Shown piece by piece: positions 44,458 through 54,881 of a DNA stretch of 64,000 nucleotides. Location of the stretch: contig NC_134031.1 in NCBI RefSeq assembly GCF_964204645.1, positions 12,562,501 to 12,626,500 on the forward strand, written 5' to 3'. The notes beneath the pieces are model-generated. The model made no database searches. It had not been told where the DNA came from and worked only from the letters and a program-made list of their open reading frames with translations. The translations under genes and the position numbers were made by a program. Position 1 is the stretch's first letter. Every line of letters starts with the position of its first letter. This DNA is from Tubulanus polymorphus (lineage: Eukaryota > Nemertea > Palaeonemertea > Tubulaniformes > Tubulanidae).

Positions 44458-45020
44458 CGACAATTCATTAATTTGGTTTTGTCACCCGCGACAAATCAAT
44501 ATTTTGGTTTTGTCGCCCACGAACAATTCAATATTTTGGTTTTATCGCCAGCGACAATTCATTATTTTGATTTTGTCGCACGCGACAATTCATTATTTTG
44601 GTTTTATCACCCGCGACAATTTTTTTTTGTCGCGGTTTTATCGCCAGCGACAATTTATTATTTTGGTTTTATCGTCCGCGACAATTCATTATTTTGGTTT
44701 TATCGTCCGCGACAATTCATTATTTTGGTTTTGTCGCCCGCGTCAATTCAATATTTTGGTTTTGTCCCACGCGACAATTCAATATTTTGGTTTTATCCCC
44801 TGCGACAACTCAATATTTTGGTTTTATCGCCAGCGACAATTCATTATTTTGGTTTTATCGCCCGCGACAATTGATTATTTTGGTTTTATCGCCCGCGACA
44901 ATTCATTAGTTTGGTTTTGTCGCCCCCAACAATTCAATGTTTTGGTTCTATCGACAGCGACAATTGATTAATTTGGTTTTATCGCCCGCGACAATTAATT
45001 TTTTTGGTTTTGTCGCCCAC
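44458..45020. repeat. 31-bp minisatellite, about 18 units
   Basis: The unit is GACAATTCATTATTTTGGTT followed by TTATCGCCCGC, with point variants. Because 31 is not a multiple of three and the unit lacks stops in several phases, long open frames appear in all three frames. They are not genes. The same unit recurs at 47140-47357. Confidence 0.93.
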
Positions 45021-45107
45021 TTTATTAGCTTTTGAATAATTAGGCCAATTAATTACGTAATAAAGACTTATGCTTTCGCCTATTTGAAGTCGATTAATCT
45101 GATATAG

Positions 45108-45982
45108 TACGGAAGCGATAAAGGGCCTCGAGTTGTCGCGTTCAAACTCGACAAGTCGCCATATTTATGTCGATATATCGCGTCAAGTCCACATGAATAT
45201 GTCTACATATCGTGACGTTTTCACGACAAATTTCGCTTTTTGCTCATTTTCCACGGGACAAGCCAGCATTTGAAGACATGTCTAAATGTAAGATGAGGAC
45301 GCCAGTAATATGACGACTGAGTTTCAAGTCGTCATGAATATGTCGACTTGTCGCGAGGAAAATGGTTGCGAAAACGGAATATGTCGTCAAAACGTCACGA
45401 TATATCGACATATTCATGTCGACTTGATGCGATATATCACGGTATGTCGACATAAATATAGCGACTTGGTCGAGTTGGAACGCGACATCTCGATATAGTG
45501 TCGAATATTAAGGTCATTTTGGCAGATTCTTTTTTTTTTAAAGTGATATTAAAGCGATCATTCAAGTGATCCTACTTAATGAAAGATCTACGGAAGCGAT
45601 AAAGGGCCTCGAGTTGTCGCGTTCCAACTCGACAAGTCGCCATATTTATGTCGATATATCGCATCAAGTCGACATAAATATGTCGACATATCGTGACGTT
45701 TTGACGACTTGAAACTCAGTCGTACGGAAGCGATAAAGGGCCTCGACATATTCATGACGACTTGAAACTCAGTCGTCATATCATTGGTGTCCTCATCTTA
45801 CATTTAGAAATGTCTTCAAATGACGGCTTGTCCCGTGGAAAATGGGCAAAAAAGCAAAATTTGTCGTGAAAACGTCACGATATGTCGACATATTTATGTC
45901 GACTTGATGCGATATATTGACATAAATGTGGTGACTTGTCGAGTTTGAACGCGACAACTCGAGGCTCTTTATCGCTTCCGTA
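45108..45982. mobile_element. Compound inverted-repeat element with TACGGAAGCGATAAAGG ends
   Basis: The left end TACGGAAGCGATAAAGGGCC and the right end (…CTTTATCGCTTCCGTA) are inverted. Two further left-type ends lie inside, at about 45589 and 45722, and much of the interior is inverted-repeat sequence of TGTCGACATA words. It looks like a MITE that was duplicated or inserted into itself. Confidence 0.6.
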
Positions 45983-46015
45983 GAGTCGTCATATCACTGG
46001 CGTCCTCATCTTTCA

Positions 46016-46205
46016 GCAACGCCAGTCACATGGAGTCATACGTGTACTACTTTCTGCGACGCGACACAACTGTCACAACCAACCGACTCGCTCTTGCGAC
46101 TGGCAGAAACTAGTCGCACACAATCGTATTGCAACCGACTTGCACCGAAACTTGCGATGCAACGCGAGGATCGTATCGTGTCACAAGACCAACCTACGTC
46201 CGGCT
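46016..46205. mobile_element. Truncated inverted copy of the TTAA MITE
   Basis: Reverse complement of part of 22811-23116. Ends ACCTACGTCCGGCT followed by TTAA. The other end is missing. Confidence 0.55.
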
Positions 46206-46239
46206 TTAAGTTACTGCGGAGCACCAGAAATATCTTTTT

Positions 46240-47120
46240 TTTCGTTCAAAAGACCTTTCGCTTGAAAATTCTTTCGTCGGAACAAAATTTATTTCGTTCG
46301 AACCAATAATAATCTATACGATTGAACCAATTTGAAAAAATCGTTAGAACAAAGTTGAACAAACTTTTTTTTGTCCAAACGAAAGGTATTTCGTTCGAAC
46401 AATCGTTTAATTGAACAGAATCGTTTTAATTTGAACAGAATTTTCTTGTCAGAACATTAAGTTTTTCGTTCGAACAAGTATATTGAAAAAAGTTTTTTCT
46501 CCGAACCGAAAGTATTAAGTATTTCGTTCAATCGAACAGAATTGTTTTCATTCAAACATTCGTTCGAAAAAATTATTTTCGCTCAACCAAATTTTTTTGC
46601 CGGGACTAAAAATTTTTCATTTCAACAATAACATAGCTTTTTATTCGAACACATTTTTTGTCAGAATGAAGAAAAGTTTTGGTTCAAGCAAAAAGCGTAT
46701 TGTTCGATCAAACAGAATTATTTTCATTCGAACAAGACTTTCTTGTTGGAACATTAAGTTTTTTGGTCGAACAGCGTGTTAAGGTCGATTTGGAAATTTA
46801 CTCGGTCTGGTATATGTTGGATTACTGTGTATGTCATTTGTCAGGACATTAAACAGAAGACAACTTAGGATACTACCTTGCGTGACTCTACTAGTTTGAC
46901 CGACTTATTCCAAGATGAGGCGTTCCGTTGATTTCGGCTACAAGTTTTCGTTCAGAGATAACTGCTGAGCCATTTGGGCGACTTATCATTGACACTGTTT
47001 CCTAATAGCCTGTTTAGTAATGGCTGATGTTGTGCCTTATCAAATGCTTCGTCGAAATCCACCGTTGAACAGGATTCTAAGACTGTGCAGAAAACCCGTT
47101 ATCGCTGCTTTGCAGCTATA
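46240..47120 (-). mobile_element. Non-LTR RT fragment plus TTCGAACA-rich tract, copy 2
   Basis: Inverted copy of the composite at 21373-22045: the TTCGAAC-word tract (46240-46790), then RT fragment sequence (46790-47118) ending AAAGCAGCGATA on the minus strand. Stops interrupt the RT frame. Confidence 0.6.
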
Positions 47121-47139
47121 TTTTGTTTTTGTCCTCCAC

Positions 47140-47357
47140 GACAATTCATTATTTTGGTTTTATCGCCCGCGACAATTCAATATTTTGGTTTTAACGCCCG
47201 CGACAATTCAATATTATGGTTTTATCGCCCGCGACAATTCATTATTTTGGTTTTATCGCCCGTGACAATTCATTATCTTTGTTTTGTCGCCCGTGACAAT
47301 TCAATATTTTGGTTTTGTCACCTGCGACAATTCATAATTTTGGTTTTGTCGCCCGTG
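47140..47357. repeat. 31-bp minisatellite, second block, about 7 units
   Basis: Same unit as 44458-45020, placed exactly between two RT-fragment copies. Confidence 0.9.
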
Positions 47358-47365
47358 GTTTTGTC

Positions 47366-47740
47366 GGAACATTAAGTTTTTTGGTCGAACAGTGTGTTAA
47401 GGTTGTTTTGGAAATTTACTCGGTCTGGTATATTTTGGATTACTGTGTATGTCATTTGTCAGGACATTAAACAGAAGACGACTTAGGATACCTTGCGTGA
47501 CTCCACTAGTTAGACCGTCTCATTCCAAGATGAGGCGTTCCGTTGATTTCGGTTACAAGTTTCCGTTCAGAAATAACTGCTGAGCCATTTGGGCGACCTA
47601 TCATTGATACTGTTTCCTAATAGCCTGTTCAGTGATGGCTGATGTTGAGCCTTATCAAATGCTTTGTTGAAATCCACCGTTGAACAGGATTCTAAGACTG
47701 TGCAGAAAACCGTTATCGCTGCTTTGCAGCTATATTTAGG
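47366..47740 (-). mobile_element. Non-LTR RT fragment, copy 3
   Basis: Repeats the RT part of 46790-47118 with small changes. Followed by a hairpin (AGGGTTTCTGC / GCAGAAACCCT, 47738-47766) and an ATT microsatellite (47784-47821). Confidence 0.6.
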
Positions 47741-47781
47741 GTTTCTGCTGCTTTCGCAGAAACCCTCTTGTAATTCTGTTG

Positions 47782-47823
<42 letters not shown>

Positions 47824-47849
47824 TTTCCCCTTTCCAGCCAAAAATTTTT

Positions 47850-48470
47850 CATAAAATGTAACTCCTCTCAGATTCGACTACTAGCAGCTTATAAACCTAA
47901 TTTTCAATTATGAAAGAAATATAACTCAGCGCCTGACCATTTCCAATTTGCGTATTATAATTGATTATGAATTAATCCCGCGTAATTATTTGGTCTAAAC
48001 AGGAAATAAGAATGTCGCAAGAATCATCATCCATTGATAAATGTACATCGTGAAAAGCCTGCAAATTACCCGACGACCTTGAGCTTCAAAATAAATCACG
48101 GATTCGGATTTATAAATCGGGGTTCGACCTACGACATCCATTCAATGTTTTCAGATTTCGTGCGCATGCGTCAATTTAGCTCGGACGCCATTTTCTTTAT
48201 TTACAACGTGCGACGCCACTCTACGTTACTTGCATTTTTACGACTTTGTTGTGTGTTTCTGTGACCAATCTTCAGAGAGGTATGTATATATAACGGTTAG
48301 GCCTAATATGATGTATTTTTCCACGTAATCTGACGACTGGTATTAAAAGCCGACCGGAATTCGTCTTGATCCGCGCGTTGTGGTAGCAGTCGGGTCTGGT
48401 TGGTGTGAGATCGATATCGAATCCCGCATGACTTACACATAGAAGTAGCTTTTAAAAGGCCAAATTTGGG
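47850..48470. other. No recognisable feature
   Basis: Intergenic sequence. A chance open frame at 48034-48264 has no recognisable domain. Confidence 0.35.
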
Positions 48471-48475
48471 CTAAT

Positions 48476-49368
48476 GTCTATTTATTAATTGATGAGACCT
48501 GTTTTTCTGGGATATTTTGCTTACTTTTTGGGGTACATACCTCATTTATGTCTTAACAGAATGCCAAAAATCGCGGACAACAACTGAATATCCGATATAT
48601 TTCCAGTTCTGTACCAATTAGATGGATTGGCAAAAAGACTCCTTAAGTCCAATTGAATGAGAGAGAAAATCCTCCATTTTGTCAAATTTCTTGGATTTGA
48701 ACATTGTTACCATGCCTACGCCACCCTGATTTAGTTGTTGAGACCCCACAAGAAAAATAACTTCATTTCGTAGGCATGGTGACAATGTAAAAATTCAAGA
48801 AATTTCACAAAATGGAGGATTTTCTCTCGCATTCAATTGGACTTAAGGAGTCTTTTAACCAACTCATCTAATGGGGTACCCGCGAAACCAGCTATACCAC
48901 CAGATGGCGCGACAAGCAGTAGGTCGTTCGTTGTCAAAATTAGTTCATTTTCAATGACATTTGAACTGGATTTTTGAACTCCTCAATCCATATACTATCA
49001 CAGCACCTACCAATATACAATACTTTCATTCTTCTAATCGGATATCGGTAAAGTTTCCAAAAATGATTCATTCATTTAAGAGAAAAGTTCATTTAGGTTT
49101 AATTGAAATGTAGACGAAATCGAACGTGGACGACCAACTATCTACTAGCGACACCTGGCGGATCCTCGCCTGCCATACGTGGAATCCTCGATTGCCACAG
49201 TAGCACTGCGGGTACCCCATTGGTACAGAACTGGAAATATATCGGATATTCAGTTGTTGTCCGCGATTTTTGGCATTCTGTTAAGACATAAATGAGGTAT
49301 GTATCCCAAAAAGTAAGCAAAATATCCCAGAAAAACAGGTCTCATCCATTAATAAATAGACATTAGGT
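48476..49368. mobile_element. Foldback element with nested second foldback
   Basis: Outer arms of about 155 bp (left ATGTCTATTTATTAATTGAT, right the inverse), with TGCCAAAAATCGCGGACAAC matching in both. A separate inner pair (48630-48700 against 48770-48860) shares AAAATCCTCCATTTTGT. No coding capacity. Confidence 0.75.
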
Positions 49369-49867
49369 GTTAAGGTTGACCCAATGCGTATGATTTAATA
49401 ATAGTGTTTGTGGTATGGGTAGAAAATATTTAGGCCTATATAGACAGCAGCTTAAATATTGAATAATGGGATTTGAACTGCATTAGTGTGTGTGTGTCTG
49501 TGTGCGAGAGCAGGGAGCACTCCATCTCCCTGACCCTGTGACTTATGATTAAGCCACCCGATTCTGCTGAATGCGAACAAGTCATCAGGTTTTCGTGAAT
49601 GTGAATAAATACTATAAGAAGGGACTGCCAATTTTAATGAACACAGAAATATCTTAATTGAAATCGTATGTCAGCTAATTTCAAATTGAAGGCCTATTAT
49701 ACATAAATTACAGTACACTCCGCCCACTCATGTCAGACCATTTGGGAGTGTAAAAATGTATCCTGCTTTCTGGATCTGATTCAAGCTTAAGTCTACTGTT
49801 TGTATATTCAATCTACCTAGGCCCATAGGCCTAATTGTGCCTGCCTAATTATTGGGGAAATCGACAA

Positions 49868-50690
49868 TGTCAGGTTCTTGAATTTCTCGACTGATGGCGC
49901 TAGTTAGAACTGGATATTGGTACCTAAATCTGCCATGTTCTAGTTTATTTGCAATAAAAATCTGGCCTCTCAATTTTTTAGTAGGCAGTAGTTATTTTAC
50001 TGGATCTGGTCACTGACTTCTGAACGCTATTTTACCAAATATTGTCTCTAAATTGGCTGATTTACTACGCACATGCGCAAAGAGGTGCGCGGCTTAGATA
50101 ATTGGAAGGAAGTGTGGAGAACAGAGTTTACCCGGACCAGTGAATTACTAGCCTAGCGTCTTCCTATTAGATCACAGAGCTCATTGAAAACCATCCGAAT
50201 GTTTTAGCTACATTTAGCCTCACCTAACCCTAACCCTATCCCTACTTGTGAAATCGAACCCTGTGGACCCTCTTCTCACCCTCTTGACACTAACCCTATC
50301 CAAACCCTTACCCTAAACCCAATAAAATGATTTAATTGTTACATAATAAATGGATTTGGCAAAATAGCGTTCAGAAGTCGGTGACCGGATCCAGGTTAAA
50401 TATGCACTTCCTTTTTAGTAAGTGTATTTTACGTACATACATCATCACGTTTAATCCTTTAAGTATGATATCCTGGAAATCTGTTAGATTGGACAAAACG
50501 TTACTTCAACTGTCAAAAATTTTCCAAAAATCACAAATTTAGTGAAAAAAAATGCTCATTAAAAACTTGAAGCGAGAGATCTTTATTGCAAATCAACAAA
50601 ACAAGGTGGATTTAGGTTCCAATTTCCGGTTCTGACTAGTGCCATCATACGAGTAATTCCAAGACTTGAATTTGTTGATATTTGTATTGG
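49868..50690. mobile_element. Family C element with long terminal inverted repeats
   Basis: Arms of about 120 bp (left 49868-49985, right 50560-50690) match the arm pair at 10868 and 14458. The interior of about 580 bp has no coding capacity and contains degenerate CCCTAA words (50218-50322). Confidence 0.6.
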
Positions 50691-50849
50691 CATCATTCCT
50701 TTTCTAAAACGGAACCTGACGACCAATTATTCAATTTCCTATTTATTTATTTTTTTAAACAAGACTCATCATGCAGGTATTCCCCGCAACAACAGGTTTC
50801 AGAGGGAAAACCACCCTTTTATTTTTGTTTCAACCCATCTTAAAATGAG

Positions 50850-51062
50850 CCACCAGTAATAGGGGTAATGGGCTTTCATACCAAAGGTCGAAAGGTCGAG
50901 CCCGAGAAATTTTCCAAAATGTTAAAATAACAACAATTTCTACTTGAATTAGTCGCGTACACTCCTAATTCAAGTAGAAATTATTATTATTTTAACATTT
51001 GGAAAATTTATCAACCTCAACCTTTCGACCTTTGATATGAAAGCCCATTACCCCTATTACTC
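50850..51062. repeat. Near-perfect foldback, arms about 95 bp
   Basis: The left arm (AGTAATAGGGGTAATGGGCT, then TTCATACCAAAGGTCGAAAG) is mirrored on the right down to CCCATTACCCCTATTACT. The loop is AGTCGCGTACACTCCTA. It lies just outside the AT-rich virus-like region, next to its left limit. Confidence 0.85.
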
Positions 51063-51143
51063 TTAAAATATTCATATATATATGAATAACATTTAAATCA
51101 TTGAACTTCTAAAATCAATTTTAATAAAAAATATAGTATTAAA

Positions 51144-51317
51144 ATGGAAGCAAATAAGTACTACTGCCCAACATGTAATATCGATATAGATAAGTCTCAA
51201 AAAGCAAGACACAATAAAACTAGAACACATTTGTTTTTAGTCCAGTTGGTTAAAGCAAAGACATTTATCGAATTAAGGAACTCAACATATAGTGAAAAAT
51301 ATGTTGAATCGTTATAA
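51144..51317 (+). CDS. Short C2H2 zinc-finger protein, diverged relative of the HNH gene's C-terminus
   Basis: 57 residues from an ATG preceded by TTAAA. Residues 8-28 form one C2H2 finger (CPTC … H-x5-H). The following QLVKAKTFIELRNS closely resembles QLDKAKTFVELWNS at the end of the HNH protein (52733-53398). The sequences after both stop codons also resemble each other. This may be a small real gene or what is left of a larger one after duplication. Confidence 0.4.
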   Translation: MEANKYYCPTCNIDIDKSQKARHNKTRTHLFLVQLVKAKTFIELRNSTYSEKYVESL

Positions 51318-52256
51318 ACGCCTGATAATACTCAGCTATATAGTTGGTTGTATTAGCTCTAGTAAACATATGTTACCAGCTTATATTTCAATTGTAAAGA
51401 GTTAATTAATTTCATTGATCTAAATGCCTTTATTATTGATTTTTTTTTCAACTTCAACGCGTTGTGTATACGGCGAACGTAGCAAATCACAAATCTCATA
51501 ATTTACAAGTCTCAACACGTTTGTTCTAGATGTTTATACTAGAACATGATTCTATTTTAACCTATATACATTCAATGTATAGAGCTATGGAATAAATCTA
51601 TAAATTCACAGCCGTTACAGTTGTTACTATGACGACGAGATATTATGAATCATTATTACAAATGTGTAGAGAGAGAACACTCTAGAACCGGAACTAGATG
51701 ACGTGTCATAATCAACAACGTGTCATTCTAGAAATCGCCCCGGAAATGGATATACGCTGTAATATTGTGCTCAGGATATTCTATCTTTCGAAACGAAATT
51801 AGGAGTTTATAGTTTACAATTCTAAATCTAAATGTAAGTACTGTTTTTTGTAGTTATTGGGGTTATTAAATATGAAACCTTTAGATATATTTAAGTGTAT
51901 TTAGTATATCTTTTAGATAGCTAGAGTTACCGCAATTATCTTTTAGATTAATAAAAAGTCATATACATCAAGAAGTGATAGAGAAACTCAAGATACTCTT
52001 TCTGACTGAGGAATCAACAGCAATGGATATCGAATCAATAGAATCACCAAAAGATCGAAGAAGAAATATAAGAATTTCAAAAACATTGAGACTCCAATGA
52101 TTAAGTTTAACATTTGTTGATGTAGTTAAATATTTACCAGCAATTGAAAAAATGTTTGTAATTATAAATTATATTTATAGAAATCAAATGATGTATTAGA
52201 AGAAATGACTGAACAACTTGTATAATGTATTGTGTAAATCTGATTGATGAATTTTT
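51318..52256. other. AT-rich intergenic region with gene debris
   Basis: Contains a 25-codon open frame (52023-52100, MDIESIESPKDRRRNIRI…). Shortly after it is FVDVVKYLPAIEKM (about 52115-52160), which resembles FSEVVRHLPEIEEM at 53640. These appear to be decayed pieces of a small gene duplicated with the neighbouring zinc-finger/HNH pair. Confidence 0.35.
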
Positions 52257-52600
52257 ATGTTCGGTCGTTTCTATTCAGAATGAATATATAATTATGATTA
52301 GGGCATGCGCATTAAGCAAAAGCGCTCCTATAAGAGCGGTTTTGCCTAATGCGAACACGTTTAGATATTTTATGTCGGTCGTTTCTATTTACATAATTAT
52401 ATATTCATTATGTAAATATAATTATGATTAGCGCATGCGCATTGATCAAAAGCGCTCCTATAAGAGCGGTTTTGCTTAGTGCACATGCGTTTGAATTTTC
52501 TATGTTCAGTTGTTTCTATTTCACAGAATGAATATATAATTATGATTAACGCATGCGCATTAAGCAAAAGTGCTCCTATAAGAGCGGTTTTACCCAGTGG
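52257..52600. repeat. Three tandem copies of a long GC-rich hairpin
   Basis: Units of about 110-130 bp start at 52259, 52373 and 52503. Each has TTGTTTCTATT- or TCGTTTCTATT-like sequence, then AATATATAATTATGATTA. A stem-loop follows, GCGCATTAAGCAAAAGCGCTC against GAGCGGTTTTGCCTAATGCG with loop CTATAA (52307-52353, 52431-52489, 52551-52600). Bases differ between copies, mostly leaving the stem able to pair, in an otherwise AT-rich region. It sits 130 bp upstream of the first long gene. Confidence 0.85.
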
Positions 52601-52732
52601 TATTATTTAGATATCAAGGAATCGAAACAACTTATCAAAAGCAGCGAGGAATGAAAAAGGATGATGTTGGTCGAAGAAATGGAAGAGGATTATAAATTAT
52701 TAACCAATTTAGTAAAAAAATACGTATAATAA

Positions 52733-53398
52733 ATGGAACCAGAACAACCACAAATTATCAATATTACAAATAACACTGGTGTTATAAACATATATTACAA
52801 GAAGTGTTCTAAATGTGAATTAGATAAATCATTAACAGAATTTAGTAAGCGTAAGATTAGCAAAGATGGTTTTCAATATTACTGTAAAACTTGCATTAAA
52901 CTATATACCAAACAATATCGAGAAGATAATAGAGAATCTTATAATGATTATATGACAGAATATATGAGAGAAAGATATCAAACAGATCTTAATTTTAGAT
53001 TGAAACAATGTTTACGGTCTAGATTAACACAATTATTTAACAAAGAAACATATTCAGAAACACTATCTAATCTATTGGGTTGTTCAGATGAATTTCTCAA
53101 ATCATGGATAATATATCAATTCGACGATAAAATGAATATAGATAATTATGGTGAATACTTTCATATTGATCATGTGTTGCCGATTTCTAAATTTGACATG
53201 AATGATGAATACAATAAAAAACTTATTTGGAGTTGGAAACATTTAAGGCCTTTAGAAAAGAAGGAAAACATAATTAAATCTAATAAACTAGATATGAAAT
53301 TATATTTAGATCAACTGGATAAAGCAAAGACATTTGTTGAATTATGGAATAGTATTTCACAGAATCAACCGCATTCTGAGGTTTTGATTAGTGGTTAG
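52733..53398 (+). CDS. HNH endonuclease with N-terminal zinc ribbon
   Basis: 221 residues. Two CxxC pairs at 25/28 and 51/54 form a zinc ribbon. The HNH core is at 143-185: FHIDHVLPIS (H144, D146, H147), then WSWKHLRPLEKKENIIKSNK (Asn 179 and Asn 184). This ribbon-plus-HNH layout occurs in nucleases of large DNA viruses and their relatives. It would cut DNA, perhaps as a homing-type or replication/repair nuclease. The start ATG lies in AATAAATG, the same context as other genes of the element. The C-terminal AKTFVELWNS is shared with the small protein at 51144. Confidence 0.75.
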   Translation: MEPEQPQIINITNNTGVINIYYKKCSKCELDKSLTEFSKRKISKDGFQYYCKTCIKLYTKQYREDNRESYNDYMTEYMRERYQTDLNFRLKQCLRSRLTQLFNKETYSETLSNLLGCSDEFLKSWIIYQFDDKMNIDNYGEYFHIDHVLPISKFDMNDEYNKKLIWSWKHLRPLEKKENIIKSNKLDMKLYLDQLDKAKTFVELWNSISQNQPHSEVLISG

Positions 53399-54278
53399 AA
53401 AGCTGGTAATTCTATTTGAGCTTTGTATGTATATAATACATTGCTTTTGCTTACTACTAAAACATATGTTGCCAAATATATCTTGTTTTCAATTCTAAAG
53501 AATTAATTAACTTCATCACAAAGAACATCTGTGCAGAAATAATTAGTTTGGTCGAACGTGCGCCACGTTGGTAGTTAGAAATCAACATTCACATACATAG
53601 ATTAATAAAATATGAAAAATTCAAAATATTAGGATTAGCATTTAGTGAAGTAGTAAGACATTTACCAGAAATTGAAGAAATGATTGGAAACAATCCAGTA
53701 ATTAAAGAATTCTGGACAAAATTATAAATTATAATACTGAAGGTCTTAGATCTCGATTGTATATATCTGTTTTAATATTGTATTGTTTACTGTTAACTGT
53801 GTATTGCGCAATAACCGGTCCGATTGGACCGCATTTCTATTGTTCTCCATTGTTCTATTATCGATCGCTAAAATGTGTATAATAAATATATCTGTTTATG
53901 AAATAATATTTCCACCAGTCGTTTCTTTGAATTTATTTTCAGTTGAGGATTTATTATCGAGGATCCGAAATGACTTATCTGGACAGTTATAGTTACTGCT
54001 CCTAATAGATAGACAATAGTAGTGAGATATTAAATCCTAATTTAAATAAAATATAATAAAAAAACAATAACTTCAACTAGCTAGTGAATTCTATTATATT
54101 TTTAATATTTTCGTTTGGTAATTCTAATTGACATTAGATTGAATAGATTTTGAATAGATTTGAATAGAAATTCTTTAACTTTAACTAACCTAGTCAATTT
54201 AGTATTAACCTAAAGAGATACTAGTATCATTTGAAGAATACTTATAATATTTTTTTTTGCTTTTTTCCTCTAATATAA
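53399..54278. other. Intergenic region with a small decayed frame
   Basis: An ATG-less frame at 53575-53727 (…LAFSEVVRHLPEIEEMIGNN … KEFWTKL, stop) looks like the end of a small protein related to debris near 52115. Upstream of the next gene is a T-run (54249-54262). An open frame at 53783-53992 lacks any domain and is probably chance. Confidence 0.4.
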
Positions 54279-54881
54279 ATGTCAAAGAAATCGAGTAAGA
54301 ATAGTATTGATATTGAAAAGACATTAGATGATTTGGGTATTAGTGATAATAAAGATACAGTTGTTTCTAATTCTATTCAAGTTAATAACAATATAGATTA
54401 TGAATACTATTTATATTGTAAGCATCATCTTGAATTATTAATTGCTGGAGGGAAATCTAAGGACTTCTTAGGAAAAATAATAACTTTTCAAGAACTAGAC
54501 TCTATGAAACCAGATAAAGTAATAAAATATTTTAAGATTTATGAAGAGGCAAGATTATCTAAAATAAATGATTCTATTTCAGATGGTATTGTCAAATGTT
54601 ATTCAAAATTATGTAACCAGTTAATACCAATTGATGATGAAAATAAATTATATAATGATTTGAAAAATGACTATTTAGTTATGACTGAATTACAAAAATG
54701 GGTTGGTTATGCTTCATTTCAATTAGGATCGGTTATGACATTGATTTCTACTGGTGTCATAACATTTTCGAACATCAAACCTATGGAATATAAATCAGGT
54801 AAGAACGAAACAGATGTACTACAACAAAACATCGAAACAGAAAATGAATCAGAACAAAAATTAACTAAAATAAATGAGTGA
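54279..54881 (+). CDS. Element protein of unknown function (200 aa)
   Basis: Polar N-terminus (KKSSKNS), a helical middle with YYLYCKHHLELLIAGGKSKD, and one hydrophobic stretch at about 147-165 (FQLGSVMTLISTGVITFSNI) that could cross or insert in a membrane. The tail is acidic and glutamine-rich. The start follows TAATATAAATG. Its last 8 bases overlap the next gene, so the two are probably expressed together. No family recognised. Position ahead of the integrase suggests a structural or early accessory role, which is inference only. Confidence 0.7.
   Translation: MSKKSSKNSIDIEKTLDDLGISDNKDTVVSNSIQVNNNIDYEYYLYCKHHLELLIAGGKSKDFLGKIITFQELDSMKPDKVIKYFKIYEEARLSKINDSISDGIVKCYSKLCNQLIPIDDENKLYNDLKNDYLVMTELQKWVGYASFQLGSVMTLISTGVITFSNIKPMEYKSGKNETDVLQQNIETENESEQKLTKINE

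Noticed and set aside
44413-44971. Three overlapping open frames of 100-155 residues full of FWFYRPRQF-like text
   Set aside because: They are the three readings of a 31-bp minisatellite, not proteins.
50218-50322. CCCTAA words as an internal telomere
   Set aside because: Only a few scattered, degenerate units inside a transposon-like interval.
53783-53992. 69-residue frame upstream of the 200-aa gene
   Set aside because: No TAAATG-type start, no domain, and composition unlike its neighbours' proteins.
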